From Asterella californica (Eukaryota; Streptophyta; Marchantiopsida; Marchantiales; Aytoniaceae), in the NCBI GenBank assembly GCA_036924285.1, contig JAYKYS010000014.1:4836001-4900000 (forward strand): 64,000 nt of DNA. Direction: 5' to 3'. A program made the translations under genes and the position numbers. Positions 53,956 to 64,000 of this stretch are shown piece after piece. Numbering within the stretch: position 1 is the stretch's first letter; each line of letters starts with the position of its first letter. The notes under the pieces are model-generated. The model ran no database searches. It was not told the DNA's origin and worked only from the letters and a program-made list of their open reading frames with translations.

Positions 53956-55959
53956 GCACCTACTATGAGCTGAAGGTTCAGTTCTTCCCGAGTGCCCACA
54001 GTCTAGCTTCTACTCTCAGAAGACGAAACTAGTCTTCCAGAAGACAGCTACTCCGTCTTCCGGGATTCTAACAGTGCTTCCTAAATAGCTCTCGTCTTCC
54101 GAGTTATATCTAAACAATCCTATCTAAGCAAGGCCTCGCATGGATTACCAAGAAGACAACCCACCTTGCATTACATCCTACTTCCTATTAGAAGATACAA
54201 GATATGCGAGAAGTAGAGTATGAGAAAGGTTCAGAAGATGGTTGCGGGCTCCTGCGGTGACAGTGGTCTCTGGGAAGACACTTGGGACAGCTTCCGATTC
54301 AATGTCGTTCTCGGAAGACCTCCCGAAGTCAGACTTCCCTTCACTGGTCTCACCTGTCTTCTTCTTCCTACGCGCAATCTATCCTCACAACAGACTCAAG
54401 ACATGTGCACTCTGTTCTTCTGACTTCTCACCTCTCATACGCACTCAGAAGAAGTTTGCTGCATGATGGGAAGACATGACCCTCGACCATTCTCTCCAGA
54501 TTCTGCCAGCAATACTTCTCACAACTCTCTTCTAAGTTCGGGAAGAAGAAGGAACGGCTGCTATGGGTCGGACAGAAGAGACCGGAAATGGATCCTCACG
54601 TCTTCTCGCTCATTTTGCCAGCCTTTCAGTCTTCTAGTCTCTCTAGGAAGATGTGGAGTTGAGAAGCTTGGAAGACCGGGAGGCACAGGCCTAGTTCCCG
54701 AGTTCCAACTTCTCGAAATAACACAACAACTCACCACACCACTCAGGCTTCGTACCAAGTCTCTCTAAACACAAAAGCAAAGCAAATCCACTCTTGATAC
54801 GAATTGTGTTCAGTCGACTTCCGAAGACAGTCTTCCGAAGATGTCTTCCGAAGACAATCAAGTTCAAGAAGCGTCTTCCGAAGATGTTCCCATCTTCCGA
54901 ATCGTCTTCTATTCCAAGTTTCGGGGGTAGAGAGGTAGTAGGGTAGAGAAATTGATAGTTGGGTTCGCCAATTTGAAGACTAGGGGTAGGGAAGCTCGAA
55001 TTGAGCTCGAGAAGAAGCAAGGAGATATCTTGACAGAAATTGGGCAGCGCTTCTGCGCCCAATGTCTCAATAGGAAAGATGGGGAGTGGGGTAATCGATC
55101 AGGCTGCTTGCACACAATCAAGGAAGCGCGGGGAGTACCAGACAATGGCGAGAAGAAGTGGGAAGGGGAAAGAACAAGGGAAAGAACCTCCACAGTCTTC
55201 TTCGGCTCCCGAGTTGCCTTCGACCTCCGCGCGCTTCTGGCTCTTGTACTAGCTTCTAATGCGACTCCTCTCGAATGCGCCTGCTGTCAATTTCGGTCCA
55301 CACCTCGATTCTACTTTCGCTTCTACTCGTCACTCTCCACTGTCAACTTCTCGGAAGCTCCACAGAAATGCCTTCGCTCTCTTTGCTGTTTGTGCTCCCG
55401 CAATCCGATTTCATCCTTCGCCTAGCTGCCAACGTACTCTCTACTACCTCGATGTCTTACTCGATTCTTCTCTCAATGCTAGCTCGAAGTTCACTCTCTC
55501 AATCGATCTTCTTCAGGCGCACTGTGCTGCGGGAAGTTGGAAGGTGCCTAATGTGCTTCCTCACGCATCTTCTCCGCAGATTAGGGGTTCTCGTCCTTGG
55601 TGTCTTCCTGACCAACTTACCTATTCGGTGCGCTCCAGTAGGTACACCTACTGTCTTACCCGAAAACTCGTGGTTGATCCTTCGCGGTCGCTGTCTTCTG
55701 GAAGATAGGTGTCTTACGCCGTCTTCTCATCTTCCGCCGTCTTCTCATCTTCTGAAGACGCCACTGAGAAGACGATCTTCCGAAGACGGTCGTCTTCTGA
55801 AGAAATCAACTTCTTATTACAAACAGCTCTTAAGATCATCTTCCTACTAAGGAAGCCGTAATCTTAAGTAACAACGCTTCTTTACTTATACAAACAAGTC
55901 ATTATCCTTAAAAATTTCAAAAATTCGTGCATCCTGTAATTTGTGGGCACCACATGTAC

Positions 55960-57310
55960 GCAGGACCAAGCTGTCAACTGGACAGGATGGGAAGAAGATG
56001 ATGAGGGATATCTACACGATCCCAGTGGGGAAACCTGCTATAAGATCGAGACGATACAACCCTTCACTCCTACGCCTCCCGCCCAATATAATCGTTATGT
56101 ACCGAGGGATAGAGCTAGCATTGTACAGACCAGGACACCCTGGCAGCCTTCTTCATCACAACGACGTCTCAACCCTCTTCCTGGAGCGTGCAATAATTGT
56201 GGAGAGACAGGACACTGGTGGTCCACCTGTCCTCATCCGAGAAGACAGATTGGGCAAGTGCCCTTGTGTGGGAACTATAAGGAAGCCGGTCATTTCACAG
56301 GGAATTGTCCTCAGACCTTACGACCACGACAAATGGTGAGATTTGCAGATACCACACCTCCTGCAGAAGCTGCATCATCTTCTAAGCTCGAGTTAGCAGT
56401 GGTACAACACATCACGGTAGAAGAAGAAGATCCTGGGGATTGTACGGATTGTCTCCATATCGAGGAAGACGAACCAGACCCCGGGAAGCGTGAAGGAAAG
56501 GAACCTCAGCTGCAGAAGACGACTGCAGCTCAGAAGATGAAGACACCTGAAGAAGCGTCATCTCTCTCTTTGACGGATGGTACTGTTTGGAATCCTGACC
56601 CGAATTCAGATAGTTGGCCTCCGGAGGAAGTTTTGGATGAAGCTGTGTTCAAGGTAAGTACCAGAGGCAAAGGGAAGTCAGAATCTCGCCAGAAGGAGGT
56701 CAAGAAGAAGAAGCAGCGTAAGGAGAGGTCATCTTCTCCCGAGCGGCCGTCTTCTCCTACTTACGACCGGGAAGATCCGAAGTACTTTGCTCCTGACATA
56801 AGACAAGAGGTTGAAGCGATCATGCAAGAAGAGCTGGAGAAGAGACGGAAGATAGTACAACAGCTTCCTACACCGACTACGGCAACACCTGTCTCACGGG
56901 AACAGCCTCCAGTCGAGGGAAGACACTCTTCTGGTCTTCCACCTAAGGAAGCAGCTACTACATCTTCTCTGTTGGAAACACCAGTCACTCTTCTGAAAAG
57001 ATCTCCGTACGACTTCTTGCGAGACTTGTGGAATCAGAAGGCGGATGTGACCTTCCAACAGCTGTTGGATGACAACGCTGGTTACAAGAAGTTGTTACAA
57101 TCTGTGCTTCGAGGATCGAGGAAGAGGAGGGCAGCTAAACTTCCCAAGAGCACCCCGATCCTAAGAATAAAGCATGAGGACTTGGGAACCCCAGAACTTG
57201 ATATGGAGATCCATGGCTGTCTTCTGAAGAAGGTACCCATTGATTCCGGCTCCGGAGTTAACATCATGACGGAAGAAACGGCGCATGCCCTAGGCTTCAC
57301 TGAGTTCTAG
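55960..57310 (+). pseudogene. gag: A1 Gag C-terminus and protease, ended by nonsense codon
   Basis: This continues the A1 gag frame after A2. It has the knuckle CNNCGETGHWWSTC, then a damaged knuckle CGNYKEAGHFTGNC (Cys to Tyr), a long charged linker (EEVLDEAVFKVSTRGKGKSE), a conserved block FLRDLWNQKADVTFQQLLDD, and a retropepsin-like active site VPIDSGSGVNIM (Asp codon at 57242). TAG at 57308-57310 stops the frame where A0 has CAG (TEFQPTPR, near 63577). After the stop the frame continues unchanged into RT, so in the parent gag, protease and pol were one polyprotein. Confidence 0.88.
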
Positions 57311-60300
57311 CCTACTCCGAGAATTCTCAGAATGGCGGACCAGACCAGAAGACGACCTTTGAGGCAACTGAAAGATGTCCTCACGGTAATTGGTGGAGTA
57401 TCTTTTTACCTCACTTACATCATTTTGCGACCTGTAGCTAAGGTTGGATATCAGGTGTTGATAGGAAGACCATGGCTGTATGCTGCAAATGTGAATACCG
57501 ACTGGAGAAGGCATCGTTTGAGATTTCCCAATCCTACACCCAAGTCTGGTGAGAAGAGTAAAGTCTCCCTTCCTTGGATCAAGATTGGACACCAAGGTGA
57601 AACTCCGTCTACAACAGAGGGGTACACTTCAGAAGACTCGGCTGCGTCTTCTGACAGTGATGAACAGTATAATGAGTTTATGGTGAATAACGTGTGTGCT
57701 ACAGAAGTAGCAGAGAAAGTGGAAGATGTGGTCTGTGGGTACATTGAGTGCTACGAGATTGCGGAAGAAGAGCTTCTAGAAGACGAGAATACCGTCTTCT
57801 CTTCGGAAGATCCGATAGTTGGTCTTCCAGAAGACGAGAATACCATCTTCCCTTCGGAAGACCCGACAGTTGGTCTTCCAGAAGACGAATCCGAACTAGA
57901 AGAAGCTCCCAAACCGGAATACTTCGGTGCTAGTGAGTACAGTCACACTGAAGGAATGGTGAACCCGGATGATCTCCAAGAGATGGAGGTTGCTCCTGGG
58001 AAGAAGCTGAAGCTTTCCAAGGTGATCGAGGGCCAGCAGTTGGAAGACTTTCGAGAACTTCTAACGGAGTTCCAGGATGTCTTCGCGTGTACCATAGAAG
58101 ACATGAAAGGCATACCTCGAGAGTTGGGAGAGCATCGCATCGACTTGCTAGAGGGCGTTGTTCCTGCACGGCAGAGGCAGTACCGACTCAATCCCAAGTA
58201 CTCGCTTCTGGCGAAGGACCAGATTGACCAATACCTGAAGGCAGGGGTCATCTTCCCAGTACTTAGCAGTGAGTGGGTAGCTCCCATTGTCATCGTGCCG
58301 AAGAAGCAGACAGGGAAGATCCGAGTGTGTCAGGACTTCCGGAAGCTGAACTTGGCCACGAAGAAGGATCATCATCCTTTACCATTCACCGACTCTGTGT
58401 TAGACCAGGTAGCAGGACATGAGTTCTACAGCTTCCTAGATGGGTATTCAGGGTACAACCAAGTTTCAATCAGAGAAGAAGACAAGTCGAAAACCACTTT
58501 CACTACTGATTGAGGCACGTACGCGTACAATCAAATGCCGTTTGGTTTATGCAACGCACCCGCCACGTTCCAGAGGTTGATGATTACAATCTTCAAGGAG
58601 TATCTTCGCACCTTTATGGAGATTTTCTTGGATGATTTCTGTGTGTTTGGATCGAGAGAAGACCACTTGATATTTCTAAGGAAGTGTTTTCTGAAGTGTA
58701 GAGAACATCGTTTGGTACTTCACCCTGAGAAATGCTTCTTTGGTATGTCAGAAGGGATCTTGCTAGGACATAGGATTTCCGGAAGAGGTATAGAAGTCGA
58801 CTGTGCTAAGGTGGAAGTCATCATGAAACTCCACCCACCTGCTAACCTGACACAGTTGAGAAGCTTCCTTGGCAACGTAGGATACTACAGGAGGTTTATT
58901 GACAGGTACGCAGAGGTAGCAGGAAGACTCACTAAGTTGCTGAAGAAAGACGAACTATACATTTGGTCTTCTGAGCAGCAGGAAGCATTTGAAGAAATGA
59001 AGAGGCTTCTGTCGGAATCCCCTGTCCTACGGCCGCCTGATTGGGAAAGAGTCTTCCACATTTATGTGGATGTTTCTGCTTTTGCCATCGGGGTGGTGTT
59101 GAGTCAGAAAGATGAGAAGAAGAAGGATTACCCCATCTACTACGCGGGAAGACAACTCAGTGATGCAGAGAAAAAATACTCGACAACCGAAAGGGAGTGT
59201 CTTGGCATGATTTACTCCTGTAGGAAGTTTAGACACTATCTTCTGGCAAACCCGTTTGTCTTCTATGTAGATCACTTCTCTTTGAAACATCTTGTAAAGA
59301 AAGCAGATTTGTCTGGCAAGATAGCTAGGTGGATTCTCCTACTCCAGGAATTTACTTACACAGTTGAGTATAGGCCCGGAAGACAGCATGTTAATGCTGA
59401 CTACCTATCCAGGTTGGAGACAGAACGACGAGAAGATGAAGTGGAAGACGAGTTTCCTGACGAGAAGTTGTTTTCAGTTTTCGCAGAGACACTTTCATCT
59501 GAGGGGGGGCGTACCGCCTGCTTCCCAGAAGACGAGACTAGATCTTATGATCCAGTCTTTGCGACTTCCACAGAAGAGTCGATCTTCAAGGACTTGAGAA
59601 GGTTCTTGGAAGACCAACAGTATCCCGAGGGAATGGATGCGGAGCAGAAGGCCGTCTTCTTACACAAGGCAGGGCCATATGCTATCTTCCAGGATATCCT
59701 GTTTCGAAAGGGACATGACGAGAAGCTGAGAAGATGTCTCGAGCCGTTAGAGATAAAAGCAGTGATCACAGGTCTTCACTACGAAGATGCTCGGGGTCAC
59801 TACGGATTGAAGACCACAGTGAAGAAGATGCTAGACGCCGGATACTGGTGGCCAACTATGTACCGAGACACTTTGCAAGAGATCAGGAAGTGCGATGCAT
59901 GCCAGAGGGTGGGAAGACCGACCGCTACAACAAGGTGGCCTCTTACTCCCATTCTTCCGCTTGCCCCGTTCGAAAAGTGGGGGATCGACTTTGTAGGTCC
60001 TATCGCCCCGATGGCGAGAAGAACACGAGCAAGGTACATCTTAATAGCTACCGACTATACCACCAAGATGGTGGAAGGCGAGACCACGAGAAAGAACGAT
60101 GCCGCAGTAGTAGCAAGGTTCCTATGGCATAACATCATCACTAGGTATGGATGTCCGTTGGAATTGGTGTCAGATAGGGGCACTCATTTCTTAAATGAGA
60201 CTATCTCCCTCCTGACCCAATACTTCAGGATTAAGCATCGGAAGACGACGCCATATAACCCGAAAGCGAATGGGCTGACGGAGAAGTCGAACGGTCTTCT

Positions 60301-60831
60301 GTGTAACATCCTGAACAAGGTAACTGTTAACCATGCGTATGACTGGGACACGAAACTACCATCTGTGTTGTGGGCTTTCAGAATTTCACCTAAAGTCACT
60401 ACCCAGAAGACGCCTTTCTACCTAACTTACGGCATGACGCCCATTGTGCCCATTGAGTTAGAGGTCCCAACATACCGGTTAGCCGTATCTGAACGCATGG
60501 GAGAAGAAGAAAGCCAGGAGCAGCGTCTTCTGAACTTCGTATAGTTTGAAGAAGACAGGAATGCAGCTTTGGAGAAGCATACGAGGTGCAAGCGCAACGT
60601 AAGGTAAACTACGATAGCAAGTTGAGGAAGGTGACTGTTGTGGACGGGGACTTGGTACTTCTCTATGACAATCGTCATATTAAGTTCCCCGGGAAACTTC
60701 ATCTTCGCTGGATGGGACCTTACCGTGTCTTAGAGGTCTTCGACAATGGCTCTTTGCAGTTGGAAGAGTTGGACGGTACACTGATGACCACTCGTGTTAA
60801 TGGGTGACGCGTCAAGAAGTACTGGACGTAA
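57311..60831 (+). pseudogene. pol: A1 Pol: end of protease, RT, RNase H, integrase
   Basis: The same frame continues: protease end (YQVLIGRPWLYAANVNTDW), an acidic linker with 17-residue repeats, RT (PIVIVPKKQTGKIRVCQDF, DGYSGYNQVS, MPFGLCNAPATFQRLM, active site FLDDFCVFGS with Asp codons at 58631-58636), RNase H (VDVSAFAIGVVLSQ, TERECLGMIYSCRKF, NADYLSR), and integrase (HYGLKTTVKKML..CDACQR; WGIDFVGP, LVSDRGTHF, NGLTEKSNG; LRWMGPYRVLEVF). Lesions: TGA at 58511-58513 (expected Trp before GTYAYNQ), TAG at 60542-60544 (GAG in A2), a one-base loss near 60576, and TGA at 60805-60807 (TGG in A2). It is not functional. Confidence 0.9.
57778..57879 (+). repeat. Tandem 51-base repeat in A1 pol linker
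   Basis: Two units of 51 bases (57778-57828 and 57829-57879), plus the start of a third, encode a 17-residue acidic repeat with EDENT(V/I)F and SEDP(I/T)VGLP. The repeat keeps the reading frame and lies in the linker between protease and RT. It is built from GAAGAC and GTCTTC motifs. Confidence 0.9.
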
Positions 60832-60874
60832 ACAGAAGTGCAAGAACCACTGATGTTTGCGGGGACGCAAACAT

Positions 60875-60889
60875 GTGAGGGTGGGCGTA
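60875..60889 (+). other. A1 polypurine tract
   Basis: TGAGGGTGGGCGTA lies directly before the 3' LTR, the same as in A2 (28217-28231). A stretch rich in G, GCGGGGACGCAAACATG, precedes it. Confidence 0.75.
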
Positions 60890-63059
60890 TGTGGTGCCCA
60901 CAAATTACAGGATGCACGAATTTTTGAAATTTTTAAGAATAATGACTTGTTTATATAACTGAAGAAGCGTTGTTACTTAAGGTTACGTCTTCCTTAACAG
61001 GAAGATGATCTTAAGAGCTGTTTTGTAATAAGAAGTTGACTTCTTCAGAAGACGACCGTCTTCGGAAGACCGTCTTCTCAGTTACGTCTTCAGAAGACAA
61101 GAAGACGGCGGAAGATGGGAAGACGGCGGAAGACACCTGTCTTCCGGAAGACAGCGACCGCGAAGGACCAACCACGAGTTTTTGGGTAAGACAGTAGGTG
61201 TACCTACTGGAGCGCACCGAATAGGGAGGAAGGTCAGGAAGACACCAAGGACGAGAACCCCTAATCTGCGGGGAAGATGCGTGAGGAAGCACATTAGACA
61301 CCTTCCAACTTCCCGCAGCATAGCGCACCTGAAGAAGATTGATTGAGAGAGTGAACTTCGAGCTAGCATTGAGAGAGGAATCGAGTAAGACATCGAGGTA
61401 GGAGAGAGTAAGTTGGCAGCTAGTCGAAGGGTGAGATCGAATTGCGGGAGCACAACCAGCAGAAAAAGCGAAGGCGCTTCAGTGGAGCTTCCGAGAAGCT
61501 GACAGTGAAGAGTGACGAGTAGAAGCAGAGGTGGAATCGAGGTGCGGACCGAAATTGACAGCAGGCGCAGTCGTGTGGAGTCGCATTGGAAGCTAGGACA
61601 AGAGCCAGAAGCGCGCGGAGGTCGAAGGCAACTCGGGGAACCGAAGAAGACTGTAGAGGTTCTTCCCGTTGTTCTTTTCCCCTCCCACTTCTTCTCGCCT
61701 TTTCTTGGTACTCCCCGCGCTTCCTTGATTGTGTGCAGGCAGCCTGATCGATTACCCCACCCCTCATTCTTCCTATTGAGACATTGGGCGCGGAAGCGCT
61801 GCCCAATTTCTGTCGAGACATCTCCTTGCTTCTTCCCGGGCTCAATTCGAGCTTCCCTACTCCTAGCCCTCAAATTGAAGACCCCAACTATCAATTTCCC
61901 TACCCCCTTACCTCTCTATTCTCGAAACTTGGAATAGAAGACGATTCGGAAGATGGGAACATCTTCGGAAGACGCTTCTTGAACTTGACTGTCTTCGGAA
62001 GTCGACTGAACACAATTCGTATCAAGAGTGGATTTGCTTTGCTTTTGTGTTTAGAGCGACTTGGTACGAAGCCTGAGTGGTGTGGTGAGTTGTTGTGTTA
62101 TTTCGAGAAGTTGGAACTCGGGAACTAGGCCTGTGCCTCCCGGTCTTCCAAGCTTCTCAACTCCACATCTTCCTAGAGAGACTAGAAGACTGAAAGGTTG
62201 GCAAAATGAGCGAGAAGACGTGAGGGTCCATTTCGGGTCTCTTCTGTCCGATCCATAGCAGCCGTTCCTTCTTCTTCCCGAACTTAGAAGAGAGTTGTGA
62301 GAAGCATTGCTGGCAGAATCCGGAGAGAATGGTCGAGGGTCATGTCTTCTCATCATGCAGCAAACTTCTTCTGAGTGCGTATGAGAGGTGAGAAGTCAAA
62401 AGAACAGAGTGCACATGTTTTGAGTCTGTTGTGAGGATAGATTGCGCGTAGGAAGAAGAAGACATGTGAGACCAGTGAAGGGAAGTCTGACTTCGGGAGG
62501 TCTTCCGAGAACGACACTGAATCGGAAGCTGTCGTTGTAGCGCTGCAGGAAGACAACTTCCGTAGGCAGAAGCCTGGGAAGGCTACAGGGGGCATACACC
62601 CTGTGATTTATCCAACCCGTTGGAATGTGAGTGTGAGTGTGAGAGTAAGGTATAACGACTGTTACTAGTCGACTTCTGCGAAGCCGGACAGCCTTCTGGA
62701 GGTGTGAGAAGACGAGCTAAACCCCCAGAAGACGAGAATCGTTTCGGGAAGACGGTATCGAGAAGACCGGAAGAAGCAACCTGGAAGCAGGAAGATCGTC
62801 TTCCCGAGCTTCTCTGTGAATAGCTGTGTGATATTTTAGTTGGTAGTTGTTTGTTTGGGTCCAGAGCACCATTTGGCGTATCTGGAAGACGTGTTGTTTT
62901 GTGTGGTTTTGTGAGAAGACGAGATTTCTAGGCAAAATCCGTGTGTTTGTGTGTTTGAACAGATCTTAGAACTTAGAGCAGCGTTACTTGTGCAAATCCT
63001 CTGTGGGAACGATATCTTGTATACTAAATGGGCAAAAGGGGAAATCCTACGTCACTACA
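60890..63059 (+). repeat. A1 3' LTR with 3.77-kb internal deletion
   Basis: The ends are intact (TGTGGTGCCC and GTCACTACA), but only 2,170 bases remain. Near 62534 sequence equivalent to the LTR's first 1.65 kb joins directly to sequence equivalent to its last 0.5 kb. The lost segment corresponds to 22785-26550 of the A2 3' LTR and includes the whole LTR ORF. The four bases TGTC occur on both sides of the breakpoint. No coding region remains. Confidence 0.92.
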
Positions 63060-63060
63060 T

Positions 63061-64000
63061 CCTGATTTTAGACAAGAAGTTGAAGCGATCATGCAAGAAG
63101 AGCTGGAGAAGAGACGGAAGATCATACAGCAGCTTCCTACCCCGACCACGGCAGCCCCTGTCACACGGAAACAGCCCCCAGTCGAGGGAAGACACCATTC
63201 TGGTCTTCCACCCAAGGAAGCAGCTACTACATCTTCTCTGTTGGAAACCCCAGTCACTCTTCTGAAGAGATCCCCTTACGACTTCTTGCGAGACTTGTGG
63301 AATCAGAAGGCGGATGTAACCTTCCAACAGTTGTTGGATGACAATGTTGGTTACAGGAAGTTGCTACAATCTGTGCTTCGGGGATCGAGGAAGAGGAGGA
63401 CAGCTAGACTTCCCAAGAGCACCCCGATCCTAAGGGTAGAGCATGAGGACTTGGGAGCCCCAGAACTTGATATGGAGATCCATGGCTGTCTTCTGAAGAA
63501 GGTACCCATTGATTCCGGCTCCGGAGTTAACATCATGACTGAAGAAACGGCGCATGCCCTGGGCTTCACTGAGTTCCAGCCTACTCCGAGAATCCTCAGA
63601 ATGGCGGACCAGACTAGAAGACGACCTTTGGGGCAACTAAAAGATGTCTTGATGGTAATTGGTGAGGTATCTTTCTACCTCACTTACATCATTTTGCGAC
63701 CTGTAGCTAAGGTTGGTTATCAAGTGTTGATAGGAAGACCATGGCTGTATGCTGCGAATGTAAACACCGATTGGCGAAGACATCGGTTGAGATTTCCCAA
63801 TCCTACACCCAAGCCAGGTGAGAAGACTAAGGTCTCGCTTCCTTGGAAGAAGATTGGACACCAAGGTGAAACTCCTTCTACGACAGAGGGGTACACTTCA
63901 GAAGACTCAGCTGCGTCTTCTGACATGGATGAGCAATGCAATGAGTTTGTGGTGAATAACTTGTGTACTACAGAAGTAACAGAAGTAGCAAAAGATGTGA
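63061..64000 (+). CDS. pol: A0 gag-pol: linker, protease, start of pol (runs off window)
   Basis: After the TCCTG duplication, A0 continues in one open frame to the end of the window, about 313 codons without a stop: PDFRQEVEAIMQEELEKR, FLRDLWNQKADVTFQQLLDD, the protease active site VPIDSGSGVNIM (near 63510-63545), TEFQPTPR with CAG intact, YLTYIILRPVAKVGYQVLIG and RPWLYAANVNTDW, then the acidic linker. The RT lies beyond 64000. It is the continuation of 4953-5563, which carries a nonsense codon and a defective knuckle, so the element as a whole is damaged although this part is open. Confidence 0.88.

Larger units (their letters stand above)
22265..55954 (-). mobile_element. A2: family A element nested in A1, opposite strand
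   Basis: A2 reads from 55954 leftwards: 5' LTR 42653-55954 (split by D), primer site 42616-42633, start of gag 42162-42273, a lost segment replaced by element C, RT 38940-39295, element B, RT end to integrase 28275-30232, polypurine tract and 3' LTR 22265-28216. Gag-to-RT coding sequence is missing at the C junctions, and the gag start is frameshifted, so A2 is not autonomous. The pol part that remains from 30232 to 28275 is fully open, which suggests that A2 is younger than A1. Confidence 0.93.
42653..55954 (-). repeat. A2 5' LTR, interrupted by element D
   Basis: The termini match those of the 3' LTR. Subtracting element D and its duplicated GGTC leaves about 5.67 kb. Relative to the 3' LTR it lacks about 303 bases (equivalent to 22598-22900; the junction is near 50617) and keeps a 19-base segment near 51955 that the 3' LTR lacks. 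It carries the LTR ORF at 51614-53955. The segments 50618-51613 and 53956-55954 contain no other sense ORF I support. Confidence 0.92.
5564..63059 (+). mobile_element. A1: family A Ty3/gypsy element, nested in A0
   Basis: A1 is a full-span family A retrotransposon: 5' LTR 5564-20486, primer site 20506-20523, gag 20868-22264, then after the nested A2 element the rest of gag with protease (55960-57310), pol (57311-60831), a polypurine tract at 60875-60889 and a 3' LTR at 60890-63059. LTR ends are TGTGGTG...CACTACA. Without its inserts the internal region is about 6.7 kb. Gag, protease, RT, RNase H and integrase lie in one continuous frame of roughly 2,090 codons. It is dead: several nonsense codons, a frameshift, an LTR with a 3.77-kb deletion, and two other elements inserted. 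Confidence 0.93.

Noticed and set aside
4953..64000. Reading the window as one very large retrotransposon
   Set aside because: Target-site duplications and restored reading frames show at least six separate insertions in defined order.
1..64000. tRNA, rRNA, CRISPR arrays or host protein genes
   Set aside because: I saw no cloverleaf, rRNA core or spaced repeats, and all long frames belong to the elements. A tRNA scan could not be run.

Overview
The whole window is a nest of Ty3/gypsy-type LTR retrotransposons. I found no host gene, tRNA, rRNA or CRISPR array. The elements suggest a green-lineage eukaryote (land plant or charophyte alga). Family A carries a tRNA-Asp-like primer site of the kind used by plant Tat/Athila elements, and family B a tRNA-Trp-like site. 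The gag/protease style of families B and F reminds me of Chara braunii proteins, but that is from memory and the species is not proven.

Layout, outermost to innermost. (1) A0, a family A element on the + strand, supplies gag at 4953-5563 and the protease region at 63060-64000. (2) A1, a second family A element on the + strand, fills 5564-63059 and is flanked by TCCTG duplications. Its 5' LTR (5564-20486) is split by element F (7923-17557, - strand). (3) A2, a third family A element on the - strand, fills 22265-55954, is flanked by TGTAC, and sits inside the gag zinc-knuckle region of A1. (4) Three younger insertions lie in A2. B (30233-38939, - strand, ACGT duplications, apparently identical LTRs) is in its pol. 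C (39296-42161, + strand, truncated, related to B) is also in its pol. D (42948-50575, - strand, GGTC duplications) is in its 5' LTR. (5) The left edge (1-4952) is a scrambled set of older family A and F-like fragments.

Family A is the unusual component. Its LTRs are about 5.95 kb and each full one carries, in sense orientation, a reading frame of about 780 codons with a long coiled coil and no recognised retroviral domain. Its gag, protease, RT, RNase H and integrase form one continuous frame. Family A sequence is also extraordinarily rich in GAAGAC/GTCTTC hexamers.

The families show three ways of joining gag to pol: one fused frame (A), a canonical -1 slippery heptamer GGGTTTT (B), and one frame interrupted by a single UGA (D). 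B has intact frames and matching LTRs and is the best candidate for a recently active element. A0, A1, A2, C and F are broken by stops, frameshifts, deletions or later insertions.
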